The notes: generated by a model not told the origin, from the sequence alone. A DNA stretch of 48,079 bases from Lachnoclostridium sp. UBA5725 (GCA_002419585.1 DIGJ01000008.1:1-48079), one strand, 5' to 3'. Shown: positions 28,901-37,240, numbered from the stretch's first letter. Made by a program: numbers and translations.

Positions 28901-29308
28901 ATATGCTGTATTTCCACCAAATCCGATTACATTCGGATCGCTGGTATACATATAAAGTGCACGGCCTCTGGTCATAAAGGTATTGCCATCATCATTTCCA
29001 TTTTTTCCTGCATCACCATTTGCAACGCCTTCTCGCATTAACACACGGTCAATATAGAAGGAGTCACCACCCGCTGCCTTATCCTCATTGTAGATTTTCA
29101 TCAATTGACTATCAGTAGTGTAGTCATTTGATTTTAAATTGTAAACTCCATCCAAAAGTTCCGTATTTTTAAATGTTGGATGCCCCACATCCAATGCACT
29201 TCCTTCTTTCGCAAAAGAAGTTACCGGAACACTTCCTACGGCAAGCGTCGCCGCCAAAGCAATCGCCGTCGCTTTGGTAAATAGTTGTTTCGTTTTTGCT
29301 TTTTTCAT
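22961..29308 (-). CDS. Secreted multidomain glycosidase, GH121-like beta-L-arabinobiosidase
   Basis: A 2115-residue exported protein; the second of two ATGs is best spaced from AGAGGAGG. A signal peptide covers about 1-34 (TLAVGSVPVTSFA). Residues 40-860 look like the catalytic part: a beta-sandwich, then an alpha-toroid with QDTKWMRDASLAYGQ and GNYNYIFVEDVAG. Then come a coagulation-factor 5/8 domain (870-1035), a PKD-like domain (1045-1138), a second discoidin-like domain (1145-1292), two bacterial Ig-like domains (1300-1450), a FIVAR region (1452-1585), a LamG-like domain (1590-1805) and an unrecognised C-terminus. This mirrors HypBA2 (GH121) of Bifidobacterium longum, also encoded beside a GH127 enzyme. 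The GH121 call rests on architecture and context; no LPxTG anchor is seen. Confidence 0.7.
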   Translation of the reverse strand: MKKAKTKQLFTKATAIALAATLAVGSVPVTSFAKEGSALDVGHPTFKNTELLDGVYNLKSNDYTTDSQLMKIYNEDKAAGGDSFYIDRVLMREGVANGDAGKNGNDDGNTFMTRGRALYMYTSDPNVIGFGGNTAYHQPMGNGDMYGITFSSGETQLNTVETTTKRVNMPSHWISEYDISDTGIVAKVQKFINYQNVAVTLVTLQNTESSAKELNVSVNSNFATKASSVEVNGTTVNELSGSTKTPSNLTTVEPKLAALAAGETFTVEAQTLKKTVTIPANGSVEVKAVMSFTSKEILEAQQEYLRFLSMDSNAKALKAQKEEYNLWWAETMPYIDVPNKAIQKAIDYRWWLENFNKLDANIPGYDYQYPVTIEGVLGYNNAIVLTQSMHLQDTKWMRDASLAYGQLLSVGNSSQSSAFLDNPGNRANWNNHYGQYLGTAGLEAYEVIGGNQELAENLAYYFEHDAKGQLDHYGNHTSATTPANKLIDYYQAFMTGNDADTISFAYPNSGTRKTHAENAYVYGSANAAAKLYAMAGDTQKSTELSNLATEIQSDILNLLWCDQDKSFETRAVDPQEGFVSHNTNQPNLIPYKENNNFNYFSEGVVPTDAASVAKYGQMFEYFKYGDEFPIFPYYTANQVDNKLQAGSNNFSNINFTVQARAYESALRTYDKAQQYVTDDMLALMVEWCAWNMYPNGGDIRYPNNNEFFNIDGKTNDTYYRSWIYHNILGNYNYIFVEDVAGMVPREDGKLELDPIEFEYDHFMINNVKYHGEDVTIVWDDPTDGTDYYGSSIANGFSVYKNGSNLFTLNKKAHVIYDNGTLTFPDGEEAGLQKSIGDSKTFAAANQVNLSSKVKEMMKKSGIEADIASPNVAKGKTVTASYTPDKAREASWANKHRADGTDPTSKAVNEEKPDPQAITDGTTVDMPFWGNDGSTNTSDSVVIDLENPTTIDMMNLYFYNDRQTGGYSEPAKYTLEYWNGTEWKHVEDQTRTPQVPQANYNTNRFKAVSTDKVRITVFNMENHFTSITEVQLYQEGGARDKVSNQVPVIKITQDTKKTENMKVSLNASCEDDGMPWDGSISYHWDVVSAPEGATTIFSNPASLNTSLSASKEGSYTVRFTASDGELSATKELTVSIKETSVVGSEDIAIKAEPSSDYTAGWENLNGINNVNFEPTSSTMGTNKGWGNWQGKDAGETCWVAYTWKEKVEISGCDIYWYDDAGGTRVPQSISFQYKDDNGEWKNATMLTSFDEANKINTYNTIALQSIETTELRLNMVTQAAATGIYRFKVYSTPIQELLPIYVGTKIGEIPELPTSIYGLMADGSLVKASVTWDKITAEQVANNGEFSVNGVNTGTGKFVTATVYVRSDMDKAGITEVKDTEVTVSRGKEVVLPDCVKVQYNNGAYDNVKSTVTWPIISKDQYATSGKITFPEVGTVSGTAIKANLIINVKANLDNLLAEIKKADTLVEKDYTLVSFSSYKKALEEAKVIAQNSDNQAMIDAAAEALKAAREHLVKIADVTALTKSISIAETLKAQSYTSDSFQNLTAALAIAKDALTKDYESQPKIDLSNGLLLEAFDNLAKVVKADRNLHLSMDMNKSDVTKIADDGMYKYDIKADGVKATDWVDGMNGNALSFGNNTSFEIPAGKTLATGSITISYWIKRTATLTGNNNILWAKKASSYNGNGFYTNYPVEEKYSSFFIMDGFNGFYVNENPNDFLAQNEWTNVVITWDNDVKRGTIYKNGVKQPISYIGDPNSITGVEDAANIIGENGYPGSGYPVGLVMDELSIYNDKLSKDEIKALYNEFTYAIPANPGNMGQDKPLTDGVLKETKETGKDSKTGKDITVITMKGDDKETQSKITATITQNAEKKIDSIKATLAVTPVVDSKNNHKLLIETKHDFVDSLEKLATKETPLKLKVVMDNDAMLKVLKDKKDTKPIALEYQLPANVFDSENVDVSWIKMSKEVLQTLSNSNRVLTVSIIDSNGEKQYQWNFNGKKMVDGDRLQKLTSVNLAVKIVPTKGKDEKDVLTKVTSGYRVTVKQKGEIPSGMTLLVPVTDNSNFKPGAKVYVYKYNEKKNEITRFSKTVYTCKRDGRVELKTKVGADYLILPAKALFVK

Positions 29309-29321
29309 CATTAACCTCCTC

Positions 29322-31256
29322 TTATAACTTTTCTTTTAACCACACACTCATTTCCCCAATCCCCCGATTATTCCAGTAACAGTAAGGAATTGCCTTAATT
29401 TCTATATCCTCCAGAACGGTATGACTATCCTGGTAGAGTGTCGTTTCATTCCAGTCTTTCATTGAGATTTTTTGTGCAGAGGCAGATATAACCGTTACCC
29501 CTCCAAAAAGCGTTTGATCCCATTTTTCTGTCAAGCTTTCCTTTGTATCAATAACGATGGAAGACAGACGATTTCCATTGTCAACTTCCTCCAACGCATA
29601 CACCAACGGCCCTTTTGTAATACAAACTTTTCCTGCATCCGCCCGAACCAGTGGATTTGCCTGAACAAATTTCGCAGGAGCGCTAAATTCCACTATGATC
29701 GTAGTTTGTGAAGAATCAATTCGTAAAATTGCATAGCCTTTTTCGTTCCGATATTCGACTCTCTCTCCATTGGAACAAACGGTAAAATCTTTTGCATAAT
29801 CAGGAATGCGGATACCAAAATCGGTTCTCTTTGTACCACCACTTAGTGTTATTTCGACCCTATTTTCAAATGGAAATTTTGTTTTTACTTCTACTTGAAT
29901 GGTTTCTCCATTCCAGCAAATTTCGGTTGTATTCGAAATAAACAGATTCAGATAACTACACTCTTCCTCCACCGAATAAATATACTGTCCCAACGAAGCT
30001 AATGTTCTTGCAATATTTGGTGGGCAGCACGCTACCCCAAACCACTTCTGTCGGATTGATTTCACATGTTCCTTGGACGTTCGATCCATACAACTGTCTG
30101 GCCAGCATTCCAGCGGATTTACATAAAAGAAACTCTTTCCATCGAGTGCAATTCCTGCAAGAACGGTGTTATACAATGCTCGCTCTACTACATCAATATA
30201 AGAAGCCTCTTTCGTAATATTTGACATACGAAGCCCGAACAATGCTAGACCAATGGAGGCACAGCTTTCCGAATAATTATAGTCATTTGGCAAATCATAA
30301 TCGGTTGTAAATCGTTCTAAAATTCCAGAAGAACCAATACTTCCAGTAATGTACATTCTTCTCTTTGTCATATTCTCCCAAAGACGAACACAAGTATCAA
30401 AAAGCTCTTTGTCATGGTATTCATATGCCAACTCTGCCATTGCAGAGTACATATAAACTGCACGAACCGCATGCCCTTCCGCAGTCATCTGCTTTCTGAC
30501 CGGCATATGCGATTGGGAATACTTCGTGTCATATCGATCAAATTCTGGAAATATACGTACATAATCTGGTTGCTTCATTTCCTCAAGAAAATAATTATCT
30601 CCAGCTCCTCTTGCATCAATGAAGTATTTTGCCATATCCAGATAGCGTTTTTGACCCGTTACGTCATATAATTTTATTAGCCCAATTTCCACTTCCTGGT
30701 GCCCTGGATAGCCGTGAATTTTTCCATCTTCTGCTCCAAACGTATCGCAGATTAGATCCGCAAAACGAATCATACAATCCAGTAATTTTCTTTTCCCTGT
30801 ACCATTATAATAAGCGACAGCAGCCTCCATCAGATGTCCCGCAGTATATAACTCGTGCCCTTCACATAAGTTTTTCCAGCGTTTCGATGGCTCTTTTATT
30901 GTAAAATAGGTATTGATATACCCATCCTCACATTGTGCTTTTGTGATTAAATCAATTGCTTCATCCGCTGTTTTTTCTAATTGTTGATCTTTTTTTGTCG
31001 CAAGTGTAAACCCGACCGCCTCCAGCCATTTTGCCACATCTGTATCCTGAAATACTGCCCCGTAAAACTCTCCTGATTCTTCTTTTGCAGCAATTTTAAA
31101 GTTCTCCAAACAGTGACTGGATTCTGCATCTTCGATCCGGTCATTCATAGCCTCCCACTGATAAGGAATGATTACTTGTTTTACTAGGTCTACATGCTTT
31201 GACCAAAACGAATCTTCTATTTTTATTTTATTTAAATCTATTGAATGCCGCATCAT
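29322..31256 (-). CDS. GH127 beta-L-arabinofuranosidase
   Basis: A 644-residue enzyme of the HypBA1 type, releasing L-arabinose from beta-1,2-linked arabino-oligosaccharides. Residues aligned with the known zinc-thiolate site are all present: E330 and C332 (YSESCAS), C410 and C411 (GVACCPPN), and the acid/base glutamate E314 in SSGILERF; C410 would be the nucleophile. There is no signal peptide, so it acts in the cytoplasm on imported sugar. It ends 13 bases before the secreted GH121-like gene and begins just after the permease gene. Related families GH146 and GH142 are less likely given the length and motif match. Confidence 0.93.
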   Translation of the reverse strand: MMRHSIDLNKIKIEDSFWSKHVDLVKQVIIPYQWEAMNDRIEDAESSHCLENFKIAAKEESGEFYGAVFQDTDVAKWLEAVGFTLATKKDQQLEKTADEAIDLITKAQCEDGYINTYFTIKEPSKRWKNLCEGHELYTAGHLMEAAVAYYNGTGKRKLLDCMIRFADLICDTFGAEDGKIHGYPGHQEVEIGLIKLYDVTGQKRYLDMAKYFIDARGAGDNYFLEEMKQPDYVRIFPEFDRYDTKYSQSHMPVRKQMTAEGHAVRAVYMYSAMAELAYEYHDKELFDTCVRLWENMTKRRMYITGSIGSSGILERFTTDYDLPNDYNYSESCASIGLALFGLRMSNITKEASYIDVVERALYNTVLAGIALDGKSFFYVNPLECWPDSCMDRTSKEHVKSIRQKWFGVACCPPNIARTLASLGQYIYSVEEECSYLNLFISNTTEICWNGETIQVEVKTKFPFENRVEITLSGGTKRTDFGIRIPDYAKDFTVCSNGERVEYRNEKGYAILRIDSSQTTIIVEFSAPAKFVQANPLVRADAGKVCITKGPLVYALEEVDNGNRLSSIVIDTKESLTEKWDQTLFGGVTVISASAQKISMKDWNETTLYQDSHTVLEDIEIKAIPYCYWNNRGIGEMSVWLKEKL

Positions 31257-31269
31257 CTTTTTTCCTTTC

Positions 31270-32103
31270 TTATGCCTTTACCGCACCATTGGTAAGACCA
31301 CTGACAATATACTTTTGCATAAATATAAAGATAAGTACCACTGGTAAAATTGCTATGATACCAAACGCCATCGTGGAATTCCATAGAGTCTGATACTGCT
31401 GTACATAATTATAAATACTTGAAGTAATCGGACGTTTCGTTGGGTCGGTAATAAAGGTGATACCATAAATCAAATCTCCCCATGCGTACACAAAGGAAAA
31501 TACAGCAGCAACAACTACTCCTGGCTTTGCAATCGGAAGCATAATCCTTACAAATGCCGTAAGATGTCCACAACCATCAATTTTAGCTGCTTCATCGAGT
31601 TCCTTTGGAATCGAAATAAAATACGTTCGAAGAATGATAATCGAAAACGGTATTCCAAGCGTTGCATCCGCTAGTATTGGTGCTAGGTAACTATTTAAGA
31701 TTCCCATTTTAGAAAACATGATGTAAAGGGAAGTAAGTACCAATGTTGATGGAAGCATCTGCGTAATTAAAAACAATAGGATAATTACCTTTCTTCCACT
31801 AAATTTGAAACGTGCAAGACCGTAAGATGCTGGGATTGATAATACCGTTGAGATTGCAGTAGCACCAAGGGCAATAATTAAACTGTTTTTAAACCCTTGT
31901 AGTGTATCACTTGACTGGGACAACTGATCTTTAAAAGCATCGAATGTTAAATCATGAGGCCATAATGGCGTGGGTATCTTAAATATTTCTAACTGAGTTT
32001 TTAGTGCCGTTACAAGCATCCAGTACAAAGGAAATATAAAAATTACAAATACGATAGCACCCACTAAAACCAAACCTATCTTCTTTTTTGTCTCTTTTTT
32101 CAT
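31270..32103 (-). CDS. Sugar ABC transporter permease, MalG-type
   Basis: Inner-membrane permease (CUT1 family), 277 residues from ATG 32103, which has GAGGTGAT upstream. The frame continues to 32157, but that stretch overlaps the previous gene and has no good site. Six membrane segments are expected; the EAA loop reads ELDEAAKIDGCGHLTAFVRI (about 185-205), which docks on the ATPase. No ATPase gene lies in the locus, so a shared MsmK-type ATPase encoded elsewhere is likely. It pairs with the MalF-type partner two bases upstream. Confidence 0.93.
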   Translation of the reverse strand: MKKETKKKIGLVLVGAIVFVIFIFPLYWMLVTALKTQLEIFKIPTPLWPHDLTFDAFKDQLSQSSDTLQGFKNSLIIALGATAISTVLSIPASYGLARFKFSGRKVIILLFLITQMLPSTLVLTSLYIMFSKMGILNSYLAPILADATLGIPFSIIILRTYFISIPKELDEAAKIDGCGHLTAFVRIMLPIAKPGVVVAAVFSFVYAWGDLIYGITFITDPTKRPITSSIYNYVQQYQTLWNSTMAFGIIAILPVVLIFIFMQKYIVSGLTNGAVKA

Positions 32104-32105
32104 CG

Positions 32106-33011
32106 CTACATCACCTCGTCGTCTGATATGGTTTTTATGTAGAAAAATCCTACACATAAAAGGATCATAAATAAAACATTGGCTGCCGCAGCGCCTTTAC
32201 TAAACTGAAATTCTTGAAAAGACAGACGGTAAGCATAGGTAGAAACTAATTCGGTTGCATTTACCGGCCCCCCCTTGGTCATTACCCACACAAGATCAAA
32301 TACTTTAAAGGTATATACAAAACCTAATGTTAAAACAGACATAATTGCTGGTTTAATCATCGGTATTGTTATCATAAATAACGTTTGTATTTTGTTTGCT
32401 CCGTCAAGACCTGCGCTTTCATATATGTCATTTGGAATGGTTGTTAATCCTGTTAAGATAAGCATCATATTAAAAGGAATACCGATCCATATATTTGCCG
32501 TTATGATTGCTGCCATTGCACTTTTCCCATTCAAGAGCCACTCAATCGGTTCTTTTAATACATGAATTGACATTAACAGCTGATTGATAATACCACCATT
32601 TAGTTGAAACATAAATTTAAATAATAGTCCGGCTACCGTAACTGGTAATAGCCATGAAATCATTGTTACTCCTCGAAAAAAGGAGCAGCCAGGAAATTTT
32701 TTATTAAACAATAAAGCTAAGCCAAAGCCTATAACAAACTGAAAAAATATGGAACCTACCGTAAATATAATCGTATTTTTTATCGCAATCGGAAGTACTG
32801 AGTTTGCTCCCTTAAATAAGTCAAGGTAATTTTGAAAACCAACAAATTTCTGATTCGCCGCCTGTGAGAAAGTATACACATCGACGTTTTTAAAACTTAG
32901 AATAAAGTTTTGTATCATTGGATAACCAATAAAAACCATCATATAAATTAATGCCGGAAGGGAAAACAGGATTCCAAGAGATGCTGTTTTATTCTTTATT
33001 ATGCGTTTCAT
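32106..33011 (-). CDS. Sugar ABC transporter permease, MalF-type
   Basis: CUT1-type permease of 301 residues from ATG 33011 (GGAGG eight bases upstream; an in-frame GTG lies one codon earlier). It has about six membrane segments; the EAA loop reads YESAGLDGANKIQTLFMITI. With the MalG-type partner it forms the channel for the oligosaccharide captured by the binding lipoprotein at 33073-34368. The likely substrate is beta-L-arabinobiose or related arabino-oligosaccharides, inferred from the two glycosidases downstream in the same operon. Confidence 0.92.
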   Translation of the reverse strand: MKRIIKNKTASLGILFSLPALIYMMVFIGYPMIQNFILSFKNVDVYTFSQAANQKFVGFQNYLDLFKGANSVLPIAIKNTIIFTVGSIFFQFVIGFGLALLFNKKFPGCSFFRGVTMISWLLPVTVAGLLFKFMFQLNGGIINQLLMSIHVLKEPIEWLLNGKSAMAAIITANIWIGIPFNMMLILTGLTTIPNDIYESAGLDGANKIQTLFMITIPMIKPAIMSVLTLGFVYTFKVFDLVWVMTKGGPVNATELVSTYAYRLSFQEFQFSKGAAAANVLFMILLCVGFFYIKTISDDEVM

Positions 33012-33034
33012 CACGACTTCCTCCTTTTAAAATA

Positions 33035-33058
33035 GGGCTGTCGTTCATACAACAGCCC
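33035..33058 (-). other. Hairpin between binding-protein and permease genes
   Basis: GGGCTGT (33035-33041) pairs with ACAGCCC (33052-33058). It probably sets the ratio of binding protein to permease mRNA. A very similar stem lies after araD (39152-39180). Confidence 0.6.
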
Positions 33059-33072
33059 TTATAAATTATCTA

Positions 33073-34368
33073 TTATTTTACTGCATCTACTGCTGCCTGT
33101 ACTTCTGTCGCTGCCTGCTCTGGTGTTTTTGCAGATGTCATTACCTGCTGGAATCCAGTCTGAATCGCTGCAGAGTAAGATGGCCATGATGGTGAAGGAC
33201 CTCTTGGAATGGATGTATCAAGCTGTTTAATAAATGCTCCTTGAATTGCATCATCCGTCCAGTATGCATCTTTTGCTGCTTCTGTCTTTGGAGGGAAAGA
33301 ACCATAAGTTTTCATTGCTGCTACCATAACATCTGTCTGGTCATAATATTTAAGGAAAGCAACTGCTCCACTGGTATCTTCCTGATTAACAACTCCCATA
33401 TTTTCTCCACCCAATATTGAAGTAGCCTGTTCTGCGTTTTCATCAAATCTTGGAAGAGATGTTACTCCATAATTTAATTCTGGTGCATTTTTTTGAATTC
33501 CAGGAATCTGCCATGGTCCATTTTGCTGCATTGCAATGTTACCTGCCATAAAGTTATTATTAACATCAGACTGTGTCCAGTTAACAACCTCTTTTGTCCA
33601 GCTTCCTTCTTCTATCATTCCTTGCATAAGGTCATATGCCTCTACACCATCTTTGATATTGGTATAGCTTCCACCTGCGGTATATAACCACTGAAGGCAT
33701 TGGAATGTACCTTCGTCTGTATTCACTGCTGCGTTACCAAATCCAGTTACCCCATCCTTTGTAAGGGTTTTTGCCATTTCTCTAAATTGTGCCCATGTTG
33801 TATTTTCGTTTGGATACTCGAGACCCGCTGCATCAAACAAATCCTTATTATAAAATAGAGCGGTACAGTTTGTTGCAAATGGAATTCCGTAGTGCTTTCC
33901 ATCTAACATCGTAGACTCCATTGGTCCTTGAATATATTCATCCCAAGCTATATCTGCGTCGGAAACATCTGCTAATAATCCAAGCTGGATGAAAGAAGCC
34001 ATTCCACAACCATCCATGATTACAAGATCTGGAAGTTCACCAGATGCAATTCCTAGTGTTAATTGTTTTTCGTAATCAGAAAAAGGTACATATACATGAG
34101 ATGCAACATACTGTTCCTGGGAACTATTAAACCCATCTACTAATGTTTGCATCATCTCTTTTTGTGCATCCGTTTCAAAATAATCCCAGATAACAACCTT
34201 TGTTCTTAAATCCGCGTCATTCGATTCCGTTTTCCCCTCTGTTACATCTTTAGACTGTTCTGTCCCTGAATTAGCCGTTGTTGCATCTGTATTTTTTTGT
34301 CCGCATCCAGAAAGCGCTGTACAAGCCAGAACTGCCGTAAGTAAAACCGCTACAAGCTTTTTCCTCAT
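33073..34368 (-). CDS. Sugar-binding lipoprotein of arabino-oligosaccharide importer
   Basis: Extracellular solute-binding protein (SBP family 1), 431 residues. Lipobox LSGC with C22 lipidated, Ser/Thr/Asp/Asn linker, then KVVIWDYFETDAQKEMM at the start of the fold. It captures sugar for the permeases encoded next. Several blocks are shared with the tethered paralogue at 34490-35704 (VAFLKYY, GENMGVV versus GENIGVI, MQQNGPW versus MMENGPW), so they probably bind the same or similar ligands. It has its own promoter region (34369-34489), separate from the regulator operon, as fits the regulated target of the two-component system. Confidence 0.92.
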   Translation of the reverse strand: MRKKLVAVLLTAVLACTALSGCGQKNTDATTANSGTEQSKDVTEGKTESNDADLRTKVVIWDYFETDAQKEMMQTLVDGFNSSQEQYVASHVYVPFSDYEKQLTLGIASGELPDLVIMDGCGMASFIQLGLLADVSDADIAWDEYIQGPMESTMLDGKHYGIPFATNCTALFYNKDLFDAAGLEYPNENTTWAQFREMAKTLTKDGVTGFGNAAVNTDEGTFQCLQWLYTAGGSYTNIKDGVEAYDLMQGMIEEGSWTKEVVNWTQSDVNNNFMAGNIAMQQNGPWQIPGIQKNAPELNYGVTSLPRFDENAEQATSILGGENMGVVNQEDTSGAVAFLKYYDQTDVMVAAMKTYGSFPPKTEAAKDAYWTDDAIQGAFIKQLDTSIPRGPSPSWPSYSAAIQTGFQQVMTSAKTPEQAATEVQAAVDAVK

Positions 34369-34389
34369 AAAAAAATCCTCCTTTAAAAT

Positions 34390-34426
34390 TTAGGTATCAA
34401 TTATCTTAACTGATATCTAAATTATA
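34390..34426 (-). promoter_or_regulatory. Promoter and inverted repeat upstream of binding-protein gene
   Basis: TATAAT on the minus strand at 34421-34426. TTAGGTATCA (34390-34399) and TGATATCTAA (34411-34420) are near-perfect inverted arms directly after it. The site may be an operator or a 5'-UTR hairpin; the AraC-type regulator would more usually bind further upstream, around 34440-34490. Confidence 0.5.
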
Positions 34427-34463
34427 AAAGAGGATTCTCCTTATTATAATTCTAATTTTTTAA

Positions 34464-34487
34464 TTAAGGTGGACTATATTCACCTAA
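34464..34487 (-). terminator. Weak hairpin after the tethered binding protein gene
   Basis: TTAAGGTG (34464-34471) pairs with CACCTAA (34481-34487), just past the stop. The following AT run is broken, so it may only attenuate. Confidence 0.35.
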
Positions 34488-34489
34488 GT

Positions 34490-35704
34490 TTACTTTAGAT
34501 GCTGCGCTGCCGTGTCAGGGTCCATTTCTCCTGTTATTATTCCATAGATTGCATCCGATAACTGTTTCGAGATTGTCGTCCATCCACCAAAATCAGATCT
34601 TGACAATGAGGAACGCATTTGTTCCTCAAAGAATTGGTAGTCCGGATTATCCGTTACTGCTTCCTGTGCTTCCTTCATTTTCGGAGGGAGCACACTTGAT
34701 TTTAGACATATTTCCTTCATTACCTCTCCTTGGCTATAGTATTTTAAAAAGGCTACCGCTCCATCGACATCTTTATCTTTAATGACTCCTATATTCTCTC
34801 CACCAGCAATCACCACTCTGTCTTCTTTCATCGGTAATGGTACAATTCCATATGAAATTCCCGCTTCCTTCAGCATAGGGATTACCCATGGGCCATTTTC
34901 CATCATCGCAACTTCTTCTTGTGCAAATTTTCTTGCGATATCATTCTGTGACCAATTTACACAGTTTGCATCCATATATCCTTTCTCACTCAGTTTCTGC
35001 AAAAATGCAAATGCTTCCTGTGTAGACGCTCCTCCTAAGTTATTCTTTGTTTCTCCCGCAGAAAGAATCCATGGTAATACCTGAAATGCTGCCTGTTCAC
35101 CAGCAACGCAGGACATTACAAATCCATAACGGTTCTCTTTTTTTAATTTTGCTGCCGTGCTTTCTAATTCTTCCCAAGTAGAAGGTGGTGTTATCCCCGC
35201 ATTTTCAAGCATTTCCTTATTATAAATCAGTGCAACATTATTACAGGTAAACGGTACTCCATAGTACCTTCCATCCCACTGTACCGATTTCCAAACTTCT
35301 TGATAATACTGATCTTCCTCCTCCCACAGTTCATCATACTGTGTCAAATCTTCAAAAATCCCAAGTTCAGCATATGTCATCATATCGGGATTATCGATAA
35401 TCACCATATCCGGTAGATTTCCTTCCATTATTCCAATCGAAAGCCGTTTGGTAAACTCCGTCATTGGTACATATTCCCACGAAGCGATGTATTCTTTTTG
35501 CGATTGATTAAAATCCTGCATCAATAAATCCAAGCTTTCTTTCTGCGCTTTCGTTTCATAATAAGACCATAATATTAACTCTTTTTTTTCTGCGTTTTGC
35601 ATTGTCTCCTGCTGCGCATTCTTTTTTAGTAAAACTTGAAAAACGCATGCAGCGCCTGCCATAATCCCCATAATTAGCAAGCCAATAACGATACCTTTTT
35701 TCAT
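34490..35704 (-). CDS. Membrane-anchored binding-protein paralogue, likely sensor for the two-component system
   Basis: A 404-residue SBP-family protein. The N-terminus (residues 4-27) is one hydrophobic segment ending in VLLKKNA. C20 is preceded by GAA, a poor lipobox, so it is probably held by an uncleaved anchor. The fold starts LILWSYYETKAQKE and matches the neighbouring transport binding protein along its length. It is the third gene of the sensor kinase/response regulator operon (12 bases after the regulator) and not next to permeases of its own. A role in presenting sugar to the kinase's extracellular domain is the simplest explanation; I infer this from placement. Confidence 0.82.
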   Translation of the reverse strand: MKKGIVIGLLIMGIMAGAACVFQVLLKKNAQQETMQNAEKKELILWSYYETKAQKESLDLLMQDFNQSQKEYIASWEYVPMTEFTKRLSIGIMEGNLPDMVIIDNPDMMTYAELGIFEDLTQYDELWEEEDQYYQEVWKSVQWDGRYYGVPFTCNNVALIYNKEMLENAGITPPSTWEELESTAAKLKKENRYGFVMSCVAGEQAAFQVLPWILSAGETKNNLGGASTQEAFAFLQKLSEKGYMDANCVNWSQNDIARKFAQEEVAMMENGPWVIPMLKEAGISYGIVPLPMKEDRVVIAGGENIGVIKDKDVDGAVAFLKYYSQGEVMKEICLKSSVLPPKMKEAQEAVTDNPDYQFFEEQMRSSLSRSDFGGWTTISKQLSDAIYGIITGEMDPDTAAQHLK

Positions 35705-35716
35705 AAATATCTCCTC

Positions 35717-37240
35717 CTAGCTTTGCTGGCGATACTCTTTTGGTGATTGTCCCGAAACCTCCTTAAAAACTCGGATAAAGTATTTCGGATCACTATAGCC
35801 TACCGCTTCCGCAATTGCATACACTCTCATGTTGGTTCCTTTTAACAGCCGCTTTGCATGACTAATCCGAAACTGTTTTAAAAAAGTAGAATAATTAATA
35901 TTCATTTCACGATTAAAAAGTGTACTTAAATATTCTGGTGTGATGTCCAGCTTTCGTGCTACTTCCTCTAATGTAATTCCCTCCTTATAATGCTCTCGTA
36001 TGTAGTTAATCGCCCTTTTAATTGTATAATTGCTGATATCCTCCTTTTTTTCCTGTGTATTAATAATAAAAAATACCATATCCATCAGTAGTTTTTCTAA
36101 CTCGGTTTGCGTTCTTGCCTCTGACATCTTCTTTAAAATAAACATATTTAATAACTGTTCATATGACTTGACATCAATTTCCTGCAAAAGATTCGCTATA
36201 AAACTATATAACTTTATATAAGCTTGTTTTACACTCTCGGGTAAAAAACAATGTGCTTTCATATATGTGGTAAATTCATCGGCATTGTTTTGAATTGTTT
36301 TGCCACTTCCATTGCAAATCGATACTTTAAATTTTCCTTCCAACTCACTAGGATATATGTAGTCTTCCAGTTGAATCCGTTCAATTACTTTTTCTGTAAT
36401 TAACATACCTTTTTCTAAGATCATGCCATAAGACTGTAGCTTTTGTACTTTTTGCATACTTTCATAGATATTCTCAAATGGTTCAAATTCCGTCATTGAC
36501 CATACCACAGGATTATCGTTGGCAAAATGGTTCTTTACTATTTTCTTCGTAAAGAGTTCCATAATTTCACCTTGGTCTTTTTTTTCCATTACCAAGCATA
36601 TGATTTCTTGAAACTTACCTGCATAGGAAATAATACATTCTTTATCCTGATATTTGTCCATGATATCTTCCATATTTTGTGAAAATACTCCACTGTAAGT
36701 TGGAATTCCCTCACCAATATACCCCATATAAAGACTATAACTTTCATAGCCCTTTCGTTCACATAATAACTTTAATTTTTCAAAGGATTCCTTTGCACCG
36801 ATCATGCCATTTAGATAAACATCCCTTAAAAAGCCGTCCGGTGTTCCCTTATTTTCATTCTCACTCTTTATTTTTTCACCAACATCTACCAGCATTTTAG
36901 TTAGATCTTCTACCCCAATGGGTTTCAACAGATAGTCTTTTACACCAAGGGTCAGTGCTTTTCTGGCATATTCAAATTCCGAATAACCAGTCAGTATAAT
37001 TGCATGAACTTTGATATCCTGCTCCTTTACTTTGGTAAGCATTTCAAGCCCATCCATTTCCGGCATTTTAATATCGGTGATTACCAGATCCGGCTTAAAC
37101 CGGATGATCATCTCCAATCCTTCTTTTCCATTTTTCGCTTCCCCAATAATTTCATGATTTGTTTCTGCCGTAATCAGCTTTCCCATTCCTACTCTGATTT
37201 TTATTTCATCTTCTACGATTAAGATTCTCATTCGAATCAT
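35717..37240 (-). CDS. AraC-type two-component response regulator
   Basis: A 507-residue response regulator. The receiver domain (about 4-122) has phosphoacceptor D56 in DLVITDIKMPEMDG, acidic pocket EDE at 10-12 and lysine in LLKPIG. The middle ~270 residues are a helical linker. The C-terminal AraC domain (about 403-507) has two HTH motifs (LEEVARKLDITPEYLSTLF and VYAIAEAVGYSDPKYFIRVF). It is phosphorylated by the kinase encoded upstream and probably activates the promoter before 34368. ATG 37240 and an ATG three codons later are both possible starts. Confidence 0.95.
   Translation of the reverse strand: MIRMRILIVEDEIKIRVGMGKLITAETNHEIIGEAKNGKEGLEMIIRFKPDLVITDIKMPEMDGLEMLTKVKEQDIKVHAIILTGYSEFEYARKALTLGVKDYLLKPIGVEDLTKMLVDVGEKIKSENENKGTPDGFLRDVYLNGMIGAKESFEKLKLLCERKGYESYSLYMGYIGEGIPTYSGVFSQNMEDIMDKYQDKECIISYAGKFQEIICLVMEKKDQGEIMELFTKKIVKNHFANDNPVVWSMTEFEPFENIYESMQKVQKLQSYGMILEKGMLITEKVIERIQLEDYIYPSELEGKFKVSICNGSGKTIQNNADEFTTYMKAHCFLPESVKQAYIKLYSFIANLLQEIDVKSYEQLLNMFILKKMSEARTQTELEKLLMDMVFFIINTQEKKEDISNYTIKRAINYIREHYKEGITLEEVARKLDITPEYLSTLFNREMNINYSTFLKQFRISHAKRLLKGTNMRVYAIAEAVGYSDPKYFIRVFKEVSGQSPKEYRQQS

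Noticed and set aside
31270..32157. Longer N-terminus of the MalG-type permease
   Set aside because: The extension overlaps the previous gene, is charged and lacks a ribosome binding site; ATG 32103 is well supported.
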